A DNA stretch of 64,000 nt from Paramicrobacterium fandaimingii (GCF_011751745.2 NZ_CP061170.1:1674001-1738000); one strand, 5' to 3'. Shown: positions 52,323 to 62,433, counted from the stretch's first letter. The notes: generated by a model not told the origin, from the sequence alone. Translations and numbers: made by a program.

Positions 52323-52742
52323 TCAGAAGGCGCCAGCCGCCTCTGCGATCTTGCCGAGCAGTCCGTTGACGAACCCGGCTGACTCATCCGTCGATAGCGT
52401 CTTGGCCGACTCGACGGCCTCGTTGATGGCCACGCCCGTCGGCACCTCGTCATTGTGCAGAATCTCCCACACGCCGATGCGCAGAATCGCACGGTCGACA
52501 GCAGGCATGCGCGCGAGGGTCCACCCCTGTGCGTATGTTTCGATCTGCTCGTCGATTTCGGTGCGCGACTCGACAATCCCATCGATGATGTCGCGGGCGT
52601 ACAGCCACGATGCTTCGCGTGCCGGCTCGCTCGACGCGCGCTTCGCCTCGGCAGCTAAGGCGTCGACAAGATCTTGCTGACGCACGTCGGCGCTGTACAG
52701 AATATCGATGGCGCGCTTGCGCGCCTTTGAACGGGCGCTCAC
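52323..52742 (-). CDS. nusB: Transcription antitermination protein NusB
   Basis: 139 residues, all-helical. Binds boxA RNA with S10 for rRNA antitermination. Opening KARKRAIDILYSADVRQQDL and closing DESAGFVNGLLGKIA are diagnostic. The GTG start shares one base with the efp stop (TAGTG). The 83 bases to pyrR hold the PyrR leader. Confidence 0.96.
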   Translation of the reverse strand: MSARSKARKRAIDILYSADVRQQDLVDALAAEAKRASSEPAREASWLYARDIIDGIVESRTEIDEQIETYAQGWTLARMPAVDRAILRIGVWEILHNDEVPTGVAINEAVESAKTLSTDESAGFVNGLLGKIAEAAGAF

Positions 52743-53305
52743 TAGTCGTTGACGCGTCCGAGGTAGTCACCCGTGCGAGTGTCGACCTTGACCTTGGTGC
52801 CGGTCTCGACGAAGAGCGGAACCTGAATCTCATAGCCGGTCTCGATCGTCGCGCCCTTTGTGCCACCCGTTGAGCGGTCGCCCTGCAGGCCCGGCTCGGT
52901 GTACGTGATCTGCAGCACGACAGACGCGGGGAGCTCGACGTACAGCGGGTTCTCGTCGTGCATCGCGATGGTGATGGACTGGTTCTCCAGCATGAAGTTC
53001 GCAGCGTCGCCGACGACGGCTGCCGGAACCTGAACCTGGTCGTAGTCGCTCTGATTCATAAAGATGAACGAGTCGCCGTCGTTGTACAGGTAGGTGTAAT
53101 CGCGGCGGTCGACGTTCTCGAAGTCGAGCTTCGTTCCGGCGTTGAACGTCTTGTCGACGGTCTTTCCCGTCACAACATTCTTCAGCTTCGTGCGAACGAA
53201 GGCGCCGCCTTTGCCCGGCTTGACGTGCTGAAACTCGATGACGCTCCACAAATTGCCGTCGATGCTGAGGACGGCTCCGTTCTTGATGTCAGCGGTTGAT
53301 GCCAT
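52742..53305 (-). CDS. efp: Elongation factor P
   Basis: Relieves ribosome stalling at polyproline. 187 residues. The start is ATG at 53305; the frame is open for 17 more codons without support. The tip loop reads [12 protein letters not shown] with Lys32 in place. Actinobacterial EF-P proteins described so far have PGKGP here; this one has Gly at position 34. The closing [19 protein letters not shown] is the standard OB domain. It is the first gene of an efp-nusB-pyr series and has its own promoter. Confidence 0.97.
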   Translation of the reverse strand: MASTADIKNGAVLSIDGNLWSVIEFQHVKPGKGGAFVRTKLKNVVTGKTVDKTFNAGTKLDFENVDRRDYTYLYNDGDSFIFMNQSDYDQVQVPAAVVGDAANFMLENQSITIAMHDENPLYVELPASVVLQITYTEPGLQGDRSTGGTKGATIETGYEIQVPLFVETGTKVKVDTRTGDYLGRVND

Positions 53306-53359
53306 GAAATGGATGTCCGTTCGGTGGAAGTTAGGGGGCTGATACTGGCCCAGCAAAGC

Positions 53360-53388
53360 AGTTTACCGGCAGAAACTTGCGCCGCCAA
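53360..53388 (-). promoter_or_regulatory. Promoter of efp
   Basis: On the minus strand TTGGCG (53388-53383), 17 bases, TAAACT (53365-53360), giving a leader near 50 bases. It may feed nusB and the pyr genes too. Confidence 0.65.
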
Positions 53389-53403
53389 AGGGACGCACGG
53401 CAC

Positions 53404-53832
53404 TTAGCGAAGCAGCTGGGTGAGAGCGAGACGATACGAGTCGAACCCGAAGCCGGCGATGACTCCCGTTGCAACAGACGTCAGCACACTCGTATGCCGA
53501 AATACCTCACGTGCGTGCGGGTTCGAAATGTGCACTTCGATGACCGGAACACCGGCCGTTGTCACCATCTCGACGGCGTCGTGCAGCGCGTACGAGTAGT
53601 GCGACCACGCGCCCGCATTGAGCACAACGGGTGTCGAAGCATCCATCGCCTCATACAGCCAGCCCAGCAGCTCGCCTTCGGTATCGGTCTGCCGCAGTTC
53701 AATGTCGTGTCCCTGTGCCTCGGAGCTGAGCTGCGCGTGAAGATCGTCAAGCGTCTGGGTGCCATAGACGTCGGGCACGCGAGCGCCGAGCCTGCCGAGG
53801 TTTGGTCCGTTGAGAACGAGAACGCGCGTCAT
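53404..53832 (-). CDS. aroQ: 3-Dehydroquinate dehydratase, type II
   Basis: 142 residues. Opening VLVLNGPNLGRLGARVPDVYG with the active-site Arg and Tyr, then NAGAWSHYSYALHDAV and the catalytic-His region VIEVHISNPHAREVFRH. Converts 3-dehydroquinate to 3-dehydroshikimate. Follows aroB by 16 bases and is the last aro gene. Confidence 0.97.
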   Translation of the reverse strand: MTRVLVLNGPNLGRLGARVPDVYGTQTLDDLHAQLSSEAQGHDIELRQTDTEGELLGWLYEAMDASTPVVLNAGAWSHYSYALHDAVEMVTTAGVPVIEVHISNPHAREVFRHTSVLTSVATGVIAGFGFDSYRLALTQLLR

Positions 53833-53848
53833 ACCGAAAGCCTAGAGC

Positions 53849-54925
53849 CTAGGAGCCGATTTCCTGATACGCCGAGAACAGCAGCGACTGGTCGGGAGCA
53901 GGAAGCATCGCCGGTCGGCCGATGTCATCGAGCACGACGAAGCGAAGAAGGCCCGCTCGTGCCTTCTTGTCGCGCTGCATCGTGGCAAGCAGCGTCTTCC
54001 ACCGTCCGATCGGGTACTCAAGAGGCAGCGAAAGCGAACCGAGGATGCTGCGATGGCGATCAACCGCCTCATCTGAGAGCCGCCCGGCCAACCGTGAGAG
54101 CTCGGCCGCAAACATCATTCCGATGCTGACGGCCGCGCCATGCCTCCACTGATAACGCTCGGTGTGCTCGATGGCGTGCCCGAGCGTGTGGCCGTAGTTC
54201 AGGATCTCCCTCAGCCCTGCCTCGCGGAAGTCCTCGCTGACGACGCGGGCCTTGACGCCGATCGACAGTTCGACGGCTCGACGAAACTGCTCGCTCGCCG
54301 GATCGGTGACCCGGTCGACATCGTCTTCGATGAGGTCGAGAATCTCGGGTTCCGCGATGAAGCCGCACTTCGCGATTTCGGCGAAGCCCGCGAGAACGTC
54401 GTTGCGTGGCAGCGGCTCGAGCGTGTCGAGATCTGCGACAACGGCGCGCGGTGCGTAAAACGCGCCGACGAGGTTCTTGCCCTCGGCCGTGTTGATTCCG
54501 GTCTTTCCTCCGACAGCTGCGTCGACCATGCCGAGAACCGTTGTCGGAATCTGCACAAGTTCAACGCCCCTCAGCCAGGTTGCCGCGACAAAACCAGCGA
54601 GATCGGTGACGGCTCCTCCGCCAAAGCCGATGACGGCATCCGTGCGGGTGAAGTCTGCCTGGCCCATGACCTGCCAGCAGAACGCGGCAACCTCTACGCG
54701 CTTGCCCGCTTCGGCATCCGGAATCTCGGCGAGAAGCACCTGGCGGTCTTCGGACAATGCCGCGCGAAGCTCTTCTGCCGCCTTGGAGAGGGTTGGCGGA
54801 TGCACGATCAGCACCTTCGCCACCGAGGCGCTGAGCTGGGCTCCGACGTCGAGGCGGGTTGCCCTGCCAATTGAGACGCCATACGGGGCAGCGCCCCCGA
54901 CATCGATCGTTGTGGTCTGCGTCAT
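53849..54925 (-). CDS. aroB: 3-Dehydroquinate synthase
   Basis: 358 residues. NAD site GFGGGAVTDLAGFVAATWLRG, PTTVLGMVDAAVGGKTGIN and the metal-binding NYGHTLGHAIEHTE. DAHP to 3-dehydroquinate. 16 bases from aroK. Confidence 0.97.
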   Translation of the reverse strand: MTQTTTIDVGGAAPYGVSIGRATRLDVGAQLSASVAKVLIVHPPTLSKAAEELRAALSEDRQVLLAEIPDAEAGKRVEVAAFCWQVMGQADFTRTDAVIGFGGGAVTDLAGFVAATWLRGVELVQIPTTVLGMVDAAVGGKTGINTAEGKNLVGAFYAPRAVVADLDTLEPLPRNDVLAGFAEIAKCGFIAEPEILDLIEDDVDRVTDPASEQFRRAVELSIGVKARVVSEDFREAGLREILNYGHTLGHAIEHTERYQWRHGAAVSIGMMFAAELSRLAGRLSDEAVDRHRSILGSLSLPLEYPIGRWKTLLATMQRDKKARAGLLRFVVLDDIGRPAMLPAPDQSLLFSAYQEIGS

Positions 54926-54941
54926 GCTGTCCTTCCTTCCG

Positions 54942-55442
54942 TCAGTGTGTCGCCCAGGCGGCGATCTCGTCTGCGATGCGCGAGATGGGACCCGTTGACG
55001 TGTCGAAGCTCACTGCGGCAAGTCTCGAGTAGATCGGGCGACGTTCGTCGTAGATGCGCTGCCAGGCGTCTGGCCCGTCTTTCAGTAGCGGGCGCTTTGC
55101 TGTATTCATGCGATTGAGCACGGCGCGTGCAGTGACGGTGAGCTCCACGACGGTGTGGCTCTCGAGCAGACGCTGCGACTCCGGATCGATCACCGCGCCG
55201 CCGCCGAGGGACACAACGGCGCTTTCGCGCAGTGCATCGGCAACCGCCGTGCGTTCGAGAGCCCGAAATTGCGCTTCGCCCAACGTCTCGAAGATGTGCG
55301 TGATCGCCCCGTGCTCAGCGGCGATCACGGAGTCTGTATCGATGAACCGAATGCCGAGCGCGCGCGCAACACGGCGGCCGATGCGGGTCTTGCCCGAGCC
55401 CATCGGCCCGATGAAAACCAGGGGAAGCCGTTTCGTGATCAC
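54942..55442 (-). CDS. aroK: Shikimate kinase
   Basis: 166 residues. P-loop [17 protein letters not shown] near residues 10-26, the shikimate-binding IDTDSVIAAEHGAIT region and SLGGGAVIDPE. The GTG at 55442 is one base after the aroC stop; the open frame upstream lies within aroC and is not used. Confidence 0.95.
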   Translation of the reverse strand: MITKRLPLVFIGPMGSGKTRIGRRVARALGIRFIDTDSVIAAEHGAITHIFETLGEAQFRALERTAVADALRESAVVSLGGGAVIDPESQRLLESHTVVELTVTARAVLNRMNTAKRPLLKDGPDAWQRIYDERRPIYSRLAAVSFDTSTGPISRIADEIAAWATH

Positions 55443-55443
55443 G

Positions 55444-56652
55444 TCAGAGCGAACCGTCGGATGTCCCGGCGGTGCGGAGGGTGTCGGGAATGCTCGCCAG
55501 GTACCCTTCGAGATTGCGGCGCGTTTCGCCAACGGAATCCCCGCCAAACTTCTCGAGCACGGCATCGGCGAGCACGAGGGCCACCATCGCTTCGGCGACG
55601 ACGCCCGCTGCGGGCACGGCGCACACATCGGAGCGCTGGTGGTGTGCCGTCGCCTCGTCGCCGCTCTGAACGTCGACAGTGCGCAGAGCTCGGGGCACCG
55701 TGGCGATGGGCTTCATTCCCGCGCGAACGCGCAGAACGGTTCCCGTTGACATGCCTCCTTCGGTTCCCCCTGCGCGGTCGCTCGTGCGCCGAATCGTGCC
55801 GTCTTCTGTGTAGAGCTCATCGTGAGCCTGAGAGCCGCGTCTCGTCGTCGTGGTGAAGCCATCGCCGACCTCAACGCCCTTGATCGCCTGAATGCCCATG
55901 AGTGCCTGTGCCAGCCGACCGTCGAGTCGGCGATCCCAATGCACGTGCGAGCCGAGTCCTGGTGGAACGTCATAGGCAAGAACCTCGACGACTCCGCCGA
56001 GAGTGTCTCCGGCCTTGCGGGCATCATCGACTTCCGCGACCATCTGCTCACTTGTCTGGGCATGAAAGCAGCGCAGCGGATCGTCATCGAGCTGTGCGAG
56101 ATGTTCCGGGCGAGGAAGCGGCGCCTCGTCCGGTACGCGAACGGGGCCGATGGCCAGCGTGTGGCTGACAAGGGTGATGCCGAGTTCAGCAAGAAACGCC
56201 TTTGCGACGGCGCCAAGTGCGACGCGGGCAGCGGTTTCACGGGCGCTGGCGCGTTCGAGAATCGGTCGCGCCGTCTCGAACCCGTACTTCTGCATGCCCA
56301 CGAGATCGGCGTGCCCGGGCCGAGGACGAGTGAGAGGCGCTCCGCGTCCGCGCGACTTCTCGCTGAGCTCTGTCGGCTCCGGGTTCATCACCTCTACCCA
56401 CTTGGGCCATTCGGTGTTGCCGATGCGAATCGCGACGGGGCTGCCCAGAGATTCGCCCTGCACGACGCCGCCCGAGAGGTTCAGCTCGTCTTGCTCGAAC
56501 TTCATGCGGCTGCCGCGGCCGTACCCGAGTTTGCGGCGCGCGAGGTCTGCGCGAATGGCGTCAGGTGATACGGGCACCCCCGCGGGAAGTCCCTCGAGCA
56601 CGGCAATGAGTTCGGGGCCGTGGGATTCTCCGGCCGTGAGCCAACGAAGCAT
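55444..56652 (-). CDS. aroC: Chorismate synthase
   Basis: 402 residues, FMN-dependent, EPSP to chorismate. Signatures: [53 protein letters not shown] and the late [12 protein letters not shown]. 56 bases from aroE; nothing evident in that gap. EPSP synthase (aroA) is elsewhere. Confidence 0.98.
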   Translation of the reverse strand: MLRWLTAGESHGPELIAVLEGLPAGVPVSPDAIRADLARRKLGYGRGSRMKFEQDELNLSGGVVQGESLGSPVAIRIGNTEWPKWVEVMNPEPTELSEKSRGRGAPLTRPRPGHADLVGMQKYGFETARPILERASARETAARVALGAVAKAFLAELGITLVSHTLAIGPVRVPDEAPLPRPEHLAQLDDDPLRCFHAQTSEQMVAEVDDARKAGDTLGGVVEVLAYDVPPGLGSHVHWDRRLDGRLAQALMGIQAIKGVEVGDGFTTTTRRGSQAHDELYTEDGTIRRTSDRAGGTEGGMSTGTVLRVRAGMKPIATVPRALRTVDVQSGDEATAHHQRSDVCAVPAAGVVAEAMVALVLADAVLEKFGGDSVGETRRNLEGYLASIPDTLRTAGTSDGSL

Positions 56653-56708
56653 GCCTCTATCTTTCCACAGCGCCAGCGTGCGGCAGACCGCGTGTCATCG
56701 TGATGAGC

Positions 56709-57554
56709 TCAGGCCAGCCCATCGGCGGCAAGATTGACGGCGCCGAGCATCGCCGAAATCACTCGCTTCTCGTCGGGAAGCGGCGTGAGCGGCGAACCGG
56801 AGTCGAAGATGCGCACCTGCAGCAGAGCCTGGTGCGCGAGCATGGCGAGACCGTTGATCACCCGACCCTGCTCCGCGTGCCAGGCCCGTGCAAGCTCGCT
56901 CGGCCACGGCCAATAGGCGACGTCGAGCAGAAGTGCTCGTCGGCGACTCGCGGCAGTGAACTGCTCCGGAGCGGCGACGCCGCCAGGGAGCGTGCTGATG
57001 ACGAGATCGGCGTCTGGCGTCGAGGGCGCCGAGCCGAACTGCCGCACATCAATCTGCACGTCGATGGAGGCCGCCAACGCCTGAAGAGCCGTCGCCCGCT
57101 CCGGCGCGCGCACCGCAACGTCAACGTGCGAGGCGCCGAGTCGTGCAGCGGCGACGATAGCCGAGGCCGCTGTCGCCCCTCCCCCGAGAATCATGACCGA
57201 ATGAGGCGCTGCAGTTCCGGCGGCGCGCACCGCTCGGACGATGCCATCGACGTCGGTGTTGAACCCGGCGACGGGGCCGTTGTTCAGCCGAAGCGTGTTC
57301 ACCGCACCGGTGATCTCCGCATCGTCGTCATGAATTTCGGATGCCGCGAATGCCGCGTTCTTGAGCGGCATTGTCAGCGACAGCCCGCGCCACGATGACC
57401 CACACGTGTCGAGAAAATCGGTGAGCTCGTGCTCGCGAAGCTCCCGGCGCTCGTAGCTCCATGAGCGACCCAGCACCTGGTAGGCGGCAGTGTGCAGCGC
57501 GGGAGACTGCGAGTGCGCGATCGGAGAGCCGAGGACGGCAAGTCGATCGCTCAT
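56709..57554 (-). CDS. aroE: Shikimate dehydrogenase
   Basis: 281 residues. Substrate site LGSPIAHSQSPALHTAAY, SLTMPLKNAAF with the catalytic Lys, and the NADP site ILGGGATAASAIVAA. The ATG at 57554 overlaps the mltG stop by one base (TGATG); an upstream in-frame ATG inside mltG is less likely. Confidence 0.94.
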   Translation of the reverse strand: MSDRLAVLGSPIAHSQSPALHTAAYQVLGRSWSYERRELREHELTDFLDTCGSSWRGLSLTMPLKNAAFAASEIHDDDAEITGAVNTLRLNNGPVAGFNTDVDGIVRAVRAAGTAAPHSVMILGGGATAASAIVAAARLGASHVDVAVRAPERATALQALAASIDVQIDVRQFGSAPSTPDADLVISTLPGGVAAPEQFTAASRRRALLLDVAYWPWPSELARAWHAEQGRVINGLAMLAHQALLQVRIFDSGSPLTPLPDEKRVISAMLGAVNLAADGLA

Positions 57555-58936
57555 CAGCATCCGTTTCCGGGGTTCGCATCGCACCAGGCACGCAGTTTCT
57601 CAACGGCCTTCTCGTGTTCGGCATTTGTTGTCGAGAACACGGTCTCACCCGTCTTCAGGTTGACCGTCACGAAGTAGAGCCACTCGCCCGCGGCCGGATT
57701 GAGAGCCGCGTCGATGGCGAGATCACCGGGGCTCGCGATGGGGCCAACCGGAAGCCCCTCGTGCTTGTACGTATTCCACGGACTGTCTGATTCCAGCGCC
57801 TCTTTGCTCGACCAGACCGAATCGCCGTCTGTGTCGACGCCGTACTGTGCTGTCGAGTCCATTTGAAGCTTCATTCCCGCATCGAGGCGGTTCTGAATCA
57901 CCCGGGACACCTTGTAGAAGTCGTCTTCCTGACGCGCTTCCCTCTGGATGATGGAGGCGATTGTCAGAACGCGTTCCCGGTTCTCTGGCGCAACATTCGC
58001 GTCATCGAGCGCGGTCATCGTTCGCGACACGAGCTTCTGAATGGCGTCGTGCGCGCTCACGTCGGGCGCGAACTGGTACACGGCGGGGAAAAGCCAGCCC
58101 TCGATCGACGGTGCCGACGCCGGTATTCCAAAGTCCGACGGCTTTGCGGCGGCCGTGCGGAGGTCGTCAAGGGGAATCTCTGTTGCGTCGCTGACAAGCT
58201 TGAGGATTGCTTCCCCCGAGAGCCCCTCACGAATCAGCGCTGTGCGTTCCACCTTGTTATCTTCGTCGAGCAGCGCGGTGAGGGCAGACCGGGCGCTCAT
58301 CTTCTTCTTGAGCGAGTACGTGCCCGGTTGGAATGTCGGCTCTGGCTGCTGCGTGAGCAGCAGCTGATAGAAGGCCTTCGAGGTCTTTGTGACCCCTGAT
58401 TCCGCCAACGTCGCGGCGATGTCCGAACCCGTGTCGCCTTCGGCGATCACGATGAAAACCTCGCCCTCGCCTGAACCCTCGTAGTCCGTCGGCTCTTCCC
58501 AGCCCATGACACTGCGAATCTGCGGCTCGAAGGTATTCCACACATAGAAGCCGCTGGCGACGATCGCGGCGATGACGACGATGGGGAGCACGGTCCAGAG
58601 AATGATGCTCGAGCGCTTCTTCGGCTTCGTGGGCGATGTTTGGGAACGGCGCCGCCGCGACGCACGGTCTTCAGCGACAGATTGCGACACGAGGAGGTCG
58701 AAGCTGGAGGTGACGGGATCTGTCGATGCGGGTGCGGAGGTCTCGTCACGGGGAGACGTGGCCTCATCGCCCGGGTGATCCGGCGCGACGGCATTCTGCG
58801 CTGCATCCTGTTCGGCATTCTGGCGCTTCCGACGCTCCTTGCGAGAGCGCGGTTGCGATGTGGCGTCGGGGTCGTCCGCCGACTCGTTGAACAGGTGGCG
58901 AAGAGGGTCCTCGCCTGGTGTGGGCTCACTGGGCAT
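57554..58936 (-). CDS. mltG: Endolytic transglycosylase MltG
   Basis: 460 residues. Cuts nascent glycan strands to end peptidoglycan elongation. A long, charged, Pro/Ser-rich cytoplasmic region (about 1-115) is followed by one membrane helix (IILWTVLPIVVIAAIVASGF) and the YceG domain outside. The catalytic Glu is in LTIASIIQREARQEDDFYK. ATG-type start six bases after ruvX. The long cytoplasmic tail is usual for actinobacteria. Confidence 0.94.
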   Translation of the reverse strand: MPSEPTPGEDPLRHLFNESADDPDATSQPRSRKERRKRQNAEQDAAQNAVAPDHPGDEATSPRDETSAPASTDPVTSSFDLLVSQSVAEDRASRRRRSQTSPTKPKKRSSIILWTVLPIVVIAAIVASGFYVWNTFEPQIRSVMGWEEPTDYEGSGEGEVFIVIAEGDTGSDIAATLAESGVTKTSKAFYQLLLTQQPEPTFQPGTYSLKKKMSARSALTALLDEDNKVERTALIREGLSGEAILKLVSDATEIPLDDLRTAAAKPSDFGIPASAPSIEGWLFPAVYQFAPDVSAHDAIQKLVSRTMTALDDANVAPENRERVLTIASIIQREARQEDDFYKVSRVIQNRLDAGMKLQMDSTAQYGVDTDGDSVWSSKEALESDSPWNTYKHEGLPVGPIASPGDLAIDAALNPAAGEWLYFVTVNLKTGETVFSTTNAEHEKAVEKLRAWCDANPGNGC

Positions 58937-58942
58937 TCGTAC

Positions 58943-59428
58943 TCACGATTCCGGTGTTGTCGTCACCCGAGTTCCGGGTGGCGCTGACGTCGACTTCTCT
59001 GTGTCGATTGCATGTTGCAGGATGATCACGGCCGCAACTTGATCAATGATCTTACGGGAACGCTTCTGAGAGCGGCCATTGTCGCGCATCGCTGAATGCG
59101 CGGTGACCGTGGACAGCCGTTCGTCGACGAGTCGGACGGGACGGCGTGCCGCATCAGCCAGACGCTGTGCGAACAAAACGGCGTCGTCTGTCGATGCCGT
59201 GCTCGATCCGGACAGAGAAAGCGGCAGCCCGACAACGATCTCGAGGGCGTTCTGCTCGTCAGCGATCTCAACGATCCGAGCGACATCTGCGGAACCCGAG
59301 GCATCGCGCGCAACGGTCTCCACGGGGGTGGCGAGCATTCCTAAGGGATCGCATCGCGCAACCCCGATCCGTGCTTTGCCCACGTCGACGCCCACTCGCA
59401 CTCCCGTACGAAATTCGCTCACTCTCAC
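58943..59428 (-). CDS. ruvX: Holliday junction resolvase-like / pre-16S rRNA nuclease (YqgF)
   Basis: 161 residues, RNase H fold. The metal-binding Asp is in VGVDVGKARIGVA; VVGLPLSLSGS and the closing LVDERLSTVTA follow. In E. coli this family processes 16S rRNA ends; the resolvase role is debated. It overlaps alaS by four bases. Confidence 0.94.
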   Translation of the reverse strand: MRVSEFRTGVRVGVDVGKARIGVARCDPLGMLATPVETVARDASGSADVARIVEIADEQNALEIVVGLPLSLSGSSTASTDDAVLFAQRLADAARRPVRLVDERLSTVTAHSAMRDNGRSQKRSRKIIDQVAAVIILQHAIDTEKSTSAPPGTRVTTTPES

Positions 59429-62082
59429 GCCTTCACAGCATCGATGACGCTTGTCAGAGCCGCGGGGATCGCTGTGGCGTCCTGCCCTCCGCCCTGGGCG
59501 ATGTCGTCTTTTCCGCCGCCTCCGCCGCCGAGCACGCCCGCCGCGGTTCGAACGATGTGTCCGGCACGCACGCCTGCGCTGCGAGCTGCCTCGTTTGTCG
59601 CGACGATGATGACCGGGCGCCCCGTGATGTTCGCTGCGAGGGCGACGATGGAGGGCTCGGAGCCGAGACGTTCACGCGTGGTCGTGACGAGCGTGCGAAC
59701 GTCGTCTGCTGAGGTCATGTCCGTCAGCTCTTCAGCGACGACGCGTATCGAGCCGACCGTCTGAGCGCTTGCCAGAAGCGCGGGAACACGCTGAGCTTGA
59801 GCGCGCGACTCGTACTCCTTGATCTTCTTCTCAGCCTGCTTGAGGTTTGCAACGAGATCGCTGATGCGCGAGGGCAGCTGTTCTCTCGGCGTCTTCAACG
59901 ACGAGGTGAGTTCGCGAACAATCGCTCGCTCCGCCGCAAGGTCGTCAAATGCTTCGAGGCCAACGAGTGATTCGACACGACGATTCGTCGAGCCGACCGA
60001 AGACTCGTTCACGAGGTTGATCATGCCGATCTCGGCGCTCGTTGACACGTGCGTTCCCGCGCAGAGTTCCCGAGACCAGGGTCCTCCGATATCGACGACG
60101 CGCACGACATCGCCGTATTTCTCCCCGAACAGTGCCATGGCGCCCAGCGACTTTGCCTCGTCGAGCGGCAGCTCGCGTGTGACGACCTCGAGATTGTCAC
60201 GAATCGCGTTGTTGGAAATCTCTTCGATCTCTGTCAGGGTCTCCCGCGAGAGCGCCTGGTTCCACGAGAAGTCGAGACGCAGGTACCCAGCCTTGTTGTA
60301 TGAGCCCGATTGGTGGGCGTTCGGGCCGAGAATCTGGCGAAGCGCCGCGTGGATCACATGTGTGCCGGAGTGAGCCTGTCGCGCGCCGCGGCGATATGTC
60401 GCATCGACGATCGTCGTCGCCTCGGCGTCAACAGACACGACACCGCGCGTCACAACCACCGTGTGGCTGATGAGGCCCTTCACCGGCTTCTGCACGTCGA
60501 GAACCTCGAGTTCGTAGCCGTTTCCGACGATGGTTCCCTTGTCGGCATCCTGACCGCCAGACTCGGCGTAGAGCGCTGTTTCGGCAAGAATCACCTCTGC
60601 CGTCTGCCCCTGCGAAGCGCTCGTCACCGACGTGCCATCGACAATGAGTCCGAGCACGCGCGATTCGGCGGTCATCTCGGTGTAGCCGAGGAAGCGGGTC
60701 TCACCGTGGGCACGGAAGGCGCCGTAAACGCTGAGATCAGCGACCTGCGATTTCTTGCTCTTCGCGTCTGCCTTCGCCCGCTGCTTCTGCTGCGACATCA
60801 GTGAGTCAAACGCGTTGCGGTCAACGCTTAAGCCGGCCTCATCGGCAATCTCGAGGGTGAGATCGATGGGAAAACCGTACGTGTCGTGCAGCAGGAAAGC
60901 GGTGTCGCCCGCGAGAACCTTCTTGTTTTCCTTCTTCGAGGTGTCGACAGCGAGGTCGAGAATCGATGTGCCGCTTTCCAACGTGTGGAGAAACGTCTCT
61001 TCCTCACCGTAGGCGGACTGCGAAATGCGGGCGAAATCGTGGGAGACTTCCGGGTACGACGCGCTCATCACATCGCGAGAAGCCGTGAAGAGCTCGGGGA
61101 AGCTGGGGCCCTCGACGCCGAGAAGGCGCATGGCACGCACGCTGCGTCGCAAGAGCCGACGCAAGATGTAACCGCGACCTTCATTCGACGGTGTGACACC
61201 GTCGCTCATGAGCATGAGGGAGGAGCGAACATGGTCGGCGATCACGCGCATGCGCACGTCGTCATCGTGGTCGGCGCCGTAGCGACGTCCGGAAAGCTCC
61301 GAGGCGCTGTCGAGAACGGGGCGAACCTGGTCGATCTCGTACATGTTCTCGACGCCCTGCTTCAAGAATGCGACACGCTCGAGTCCAAGACCGGTGTCGA
61401 TGTTCTTGGAGGGCAGCTCGCCGACGATGTCAAACTCCGTCTTGCTTCGGACATTCTCGATGGCGTACTGCATGAACACGAGGTTCCAGATCTCGACGTA
61501 GCGGTCGTCATCTGTCGCGGGGCCGCCGTCTGCACCGTAGGCAGGCCCGCGATCAAAGAAGATCTCCGAACTCGGACCGGCCGGTCCGGGATGCCCCGTC
61601 GACCAGTAGTTCGTGTCTTTGTCGAGGCGTTGGATGCGTTCGTCCGGCAGTCCGGCGATGCTCTTCCACAGAGCGATCGCCTCGTCATCGTCTTTGTAGA
61701 CGGTGACCCAGAGATCCTTCTCGTCGAAGCCGTACCCACCGCTGGACTCGGACGAGGTCAGAAGCTCCCAGGCATACCCGATGGCGCCTTCCTTGAAATA
61801 GTCGCCAAAGGAGAAGTTGCCGGTCATCTGGAAGAACGTTCCGTGACGTGGGGTCTTGCCCACCTCGTCGATGTCGTTCGTCCTGATGCACTTCTGCACA
61901 CTCGTTGCGCGAGGATACGGCGCGGGAATCAGCCCGGTGAGATAGGGGATGAACGGGACCATGCCGGCGATCGTGAACATCACGGTCGGGTCTTCGCTCA
62001 CAAGCGAGGCACTCGGCACGACCGTGTGTCCTCGCTCCCCAAAGTAGTCAAGCCAGCGCTGACGAATCTCGGAAGTCTTCAT
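59425..62082 (-). CDS. alaS: Alanyl-tRNA synthetase
   Basis: 885 residues. Class II motifs RHGTFFQMTGNFSFGDYF and [12 protein letters not shown], the editing-domain HSGTHVIHAALR (HxxxH), and the C-terminal DHHA1 region ending GGGGGGKDDIAQGGG. The ATG at 62082 is the normal start MKTSEIRQRW; further upstream the frame is open by chance. 34 bases after the small membrane protein. The alaS-ruvX-mltG-aro order is common in actinobacteria. Confidence 0.98.
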   Translation of the reverse strand: MKTSEIRQRWLDYFGERGHTVVPSASLVSEDPTVMFTIAGMVPFIPYLTGLIPAPYPRATSVQKCIRTNDIDEVGKTPRHGTFFQMTGNFSFGDYFKEGAIGYAWELLTSSESSGGYGFDEKDLWVTVYKDDDEAIALWKSIAGLPDERIQRLDKDTNYWSTGHPGPAGPSSEIFFDRGPAYGADGGPATDDDRYVEIWNLVFMQYAIENVRSKTEFDIVGELPSKNIDTGLGLERVAFLKQGVENMYEIDQVRPVLDSASELSGRRYGADHDDDVRMRVIADHVRSSLMLMSDGVTPSNEGRGYILRRLLRRSVRAMRLLGVEGPSFPELFTASRDVMSASYPEVSHDFARISQSAYGEEETFLHTLESGTSILDLAVDTSKKENKKVLAGDTAFLLHDTYGFPIDLTLEIADEAGLSVDRNAFDSLMSQQKQRAKADAKSKKSQVADLSVYGAFRAHGETRFLGYTEMTAESRVLGLIVDGTSVTSASQGQTAEVILAETALYAESGGQDADKGTIVGNGYELEVLDVQKPVKGLISHTVVVTRGVVSVDAEATTIVDATYRRGARQAHSGTHVIHAALRQILGPNAHQSGSYNKAGYLRLDFSWNQALSRETLTEIEEISNNAIRDNLEVVTRELPLDEAKSLGAMALFGEKYGDVVRVVDIGGPWSRELCAGTHVSTSAEIGMINLVNESSVGSTNRRVESLVGLEAFDDLAAERAIVRELTSSLKTPREQLPSRISDLVANLKQAEKKIKEYESRAQAQRVPALLASAQTVGSIRVVAEELTDMTSADDVRTLVTTTRERLGSEPSIVALAANITGRPVIIVATNEAARSAGVRAGHIVRTAAGVLGGGGGGKDDIAQGGGQDATAIPAALTSVIDAVKA

Positions 62083-62116
62083 GTGTCCGTTCGTTCGTGA
62101 ATGATGAAAAGCGGGT

Positions 62117-62350
62117 TCACCGTTTGTTGAGGTCGTCGATCGCCGCTTCGGCGTCTTCGACGAGTGAATCGATCGTTTCGCGCAGCTCGGCTTCGCGCTC
62201 ACGGTACGCTTCGGCGACGGTGTCAGTGAACTCACGCATCTTTGCATCGACGTCGGCGAAGAACTCGCGGCCGCCTTGCGTCTGGTTGACCTTGTGGGCC
62301 ACGACGAATCCGGTCGCCACGCCCACGAGAAGCAACAGCAGGTTCTTCAT
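62117..62350 (-). CDS. Small membrane-anchored coiled-coil protein, unknown function
   Basis: 77 residues. One N-terminal membrane helix (LLLLLVGVATGFVVAHKVN) is followed by a charged helix of about 55 residues, rich in Glu, Arg, Ala and Asp, with coiled-coil character. The ATG at 62350 is chosen because GAGGAG lies six bases ahead; the ATG at 62356 would touch it. Such small proteins are often between rpsD and alaS in actinobacteria. No function is known. Confidence 0.8.
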   Translation of the reverse strand: MKNLLLLLVGVATGFVVAHKVNQTQGGREFFADVDAKMREFTDTVAEAYREREAELRETIDSLVEDAEAAIDDLNKR

Positions 62351-62433
62351 CTTCATCTCCTCGTCGAATGTGCTGGGAAGTCCGGGACAATCCTACCCGG
62401 TGCTCGTGGTCATACTGCGTGTGCGAAAAGCGA

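Noticed and set aside
62083-62116. T-box ahead of alaS
   Set aside because: Only 34 bases separate alaS from the preceding gene.
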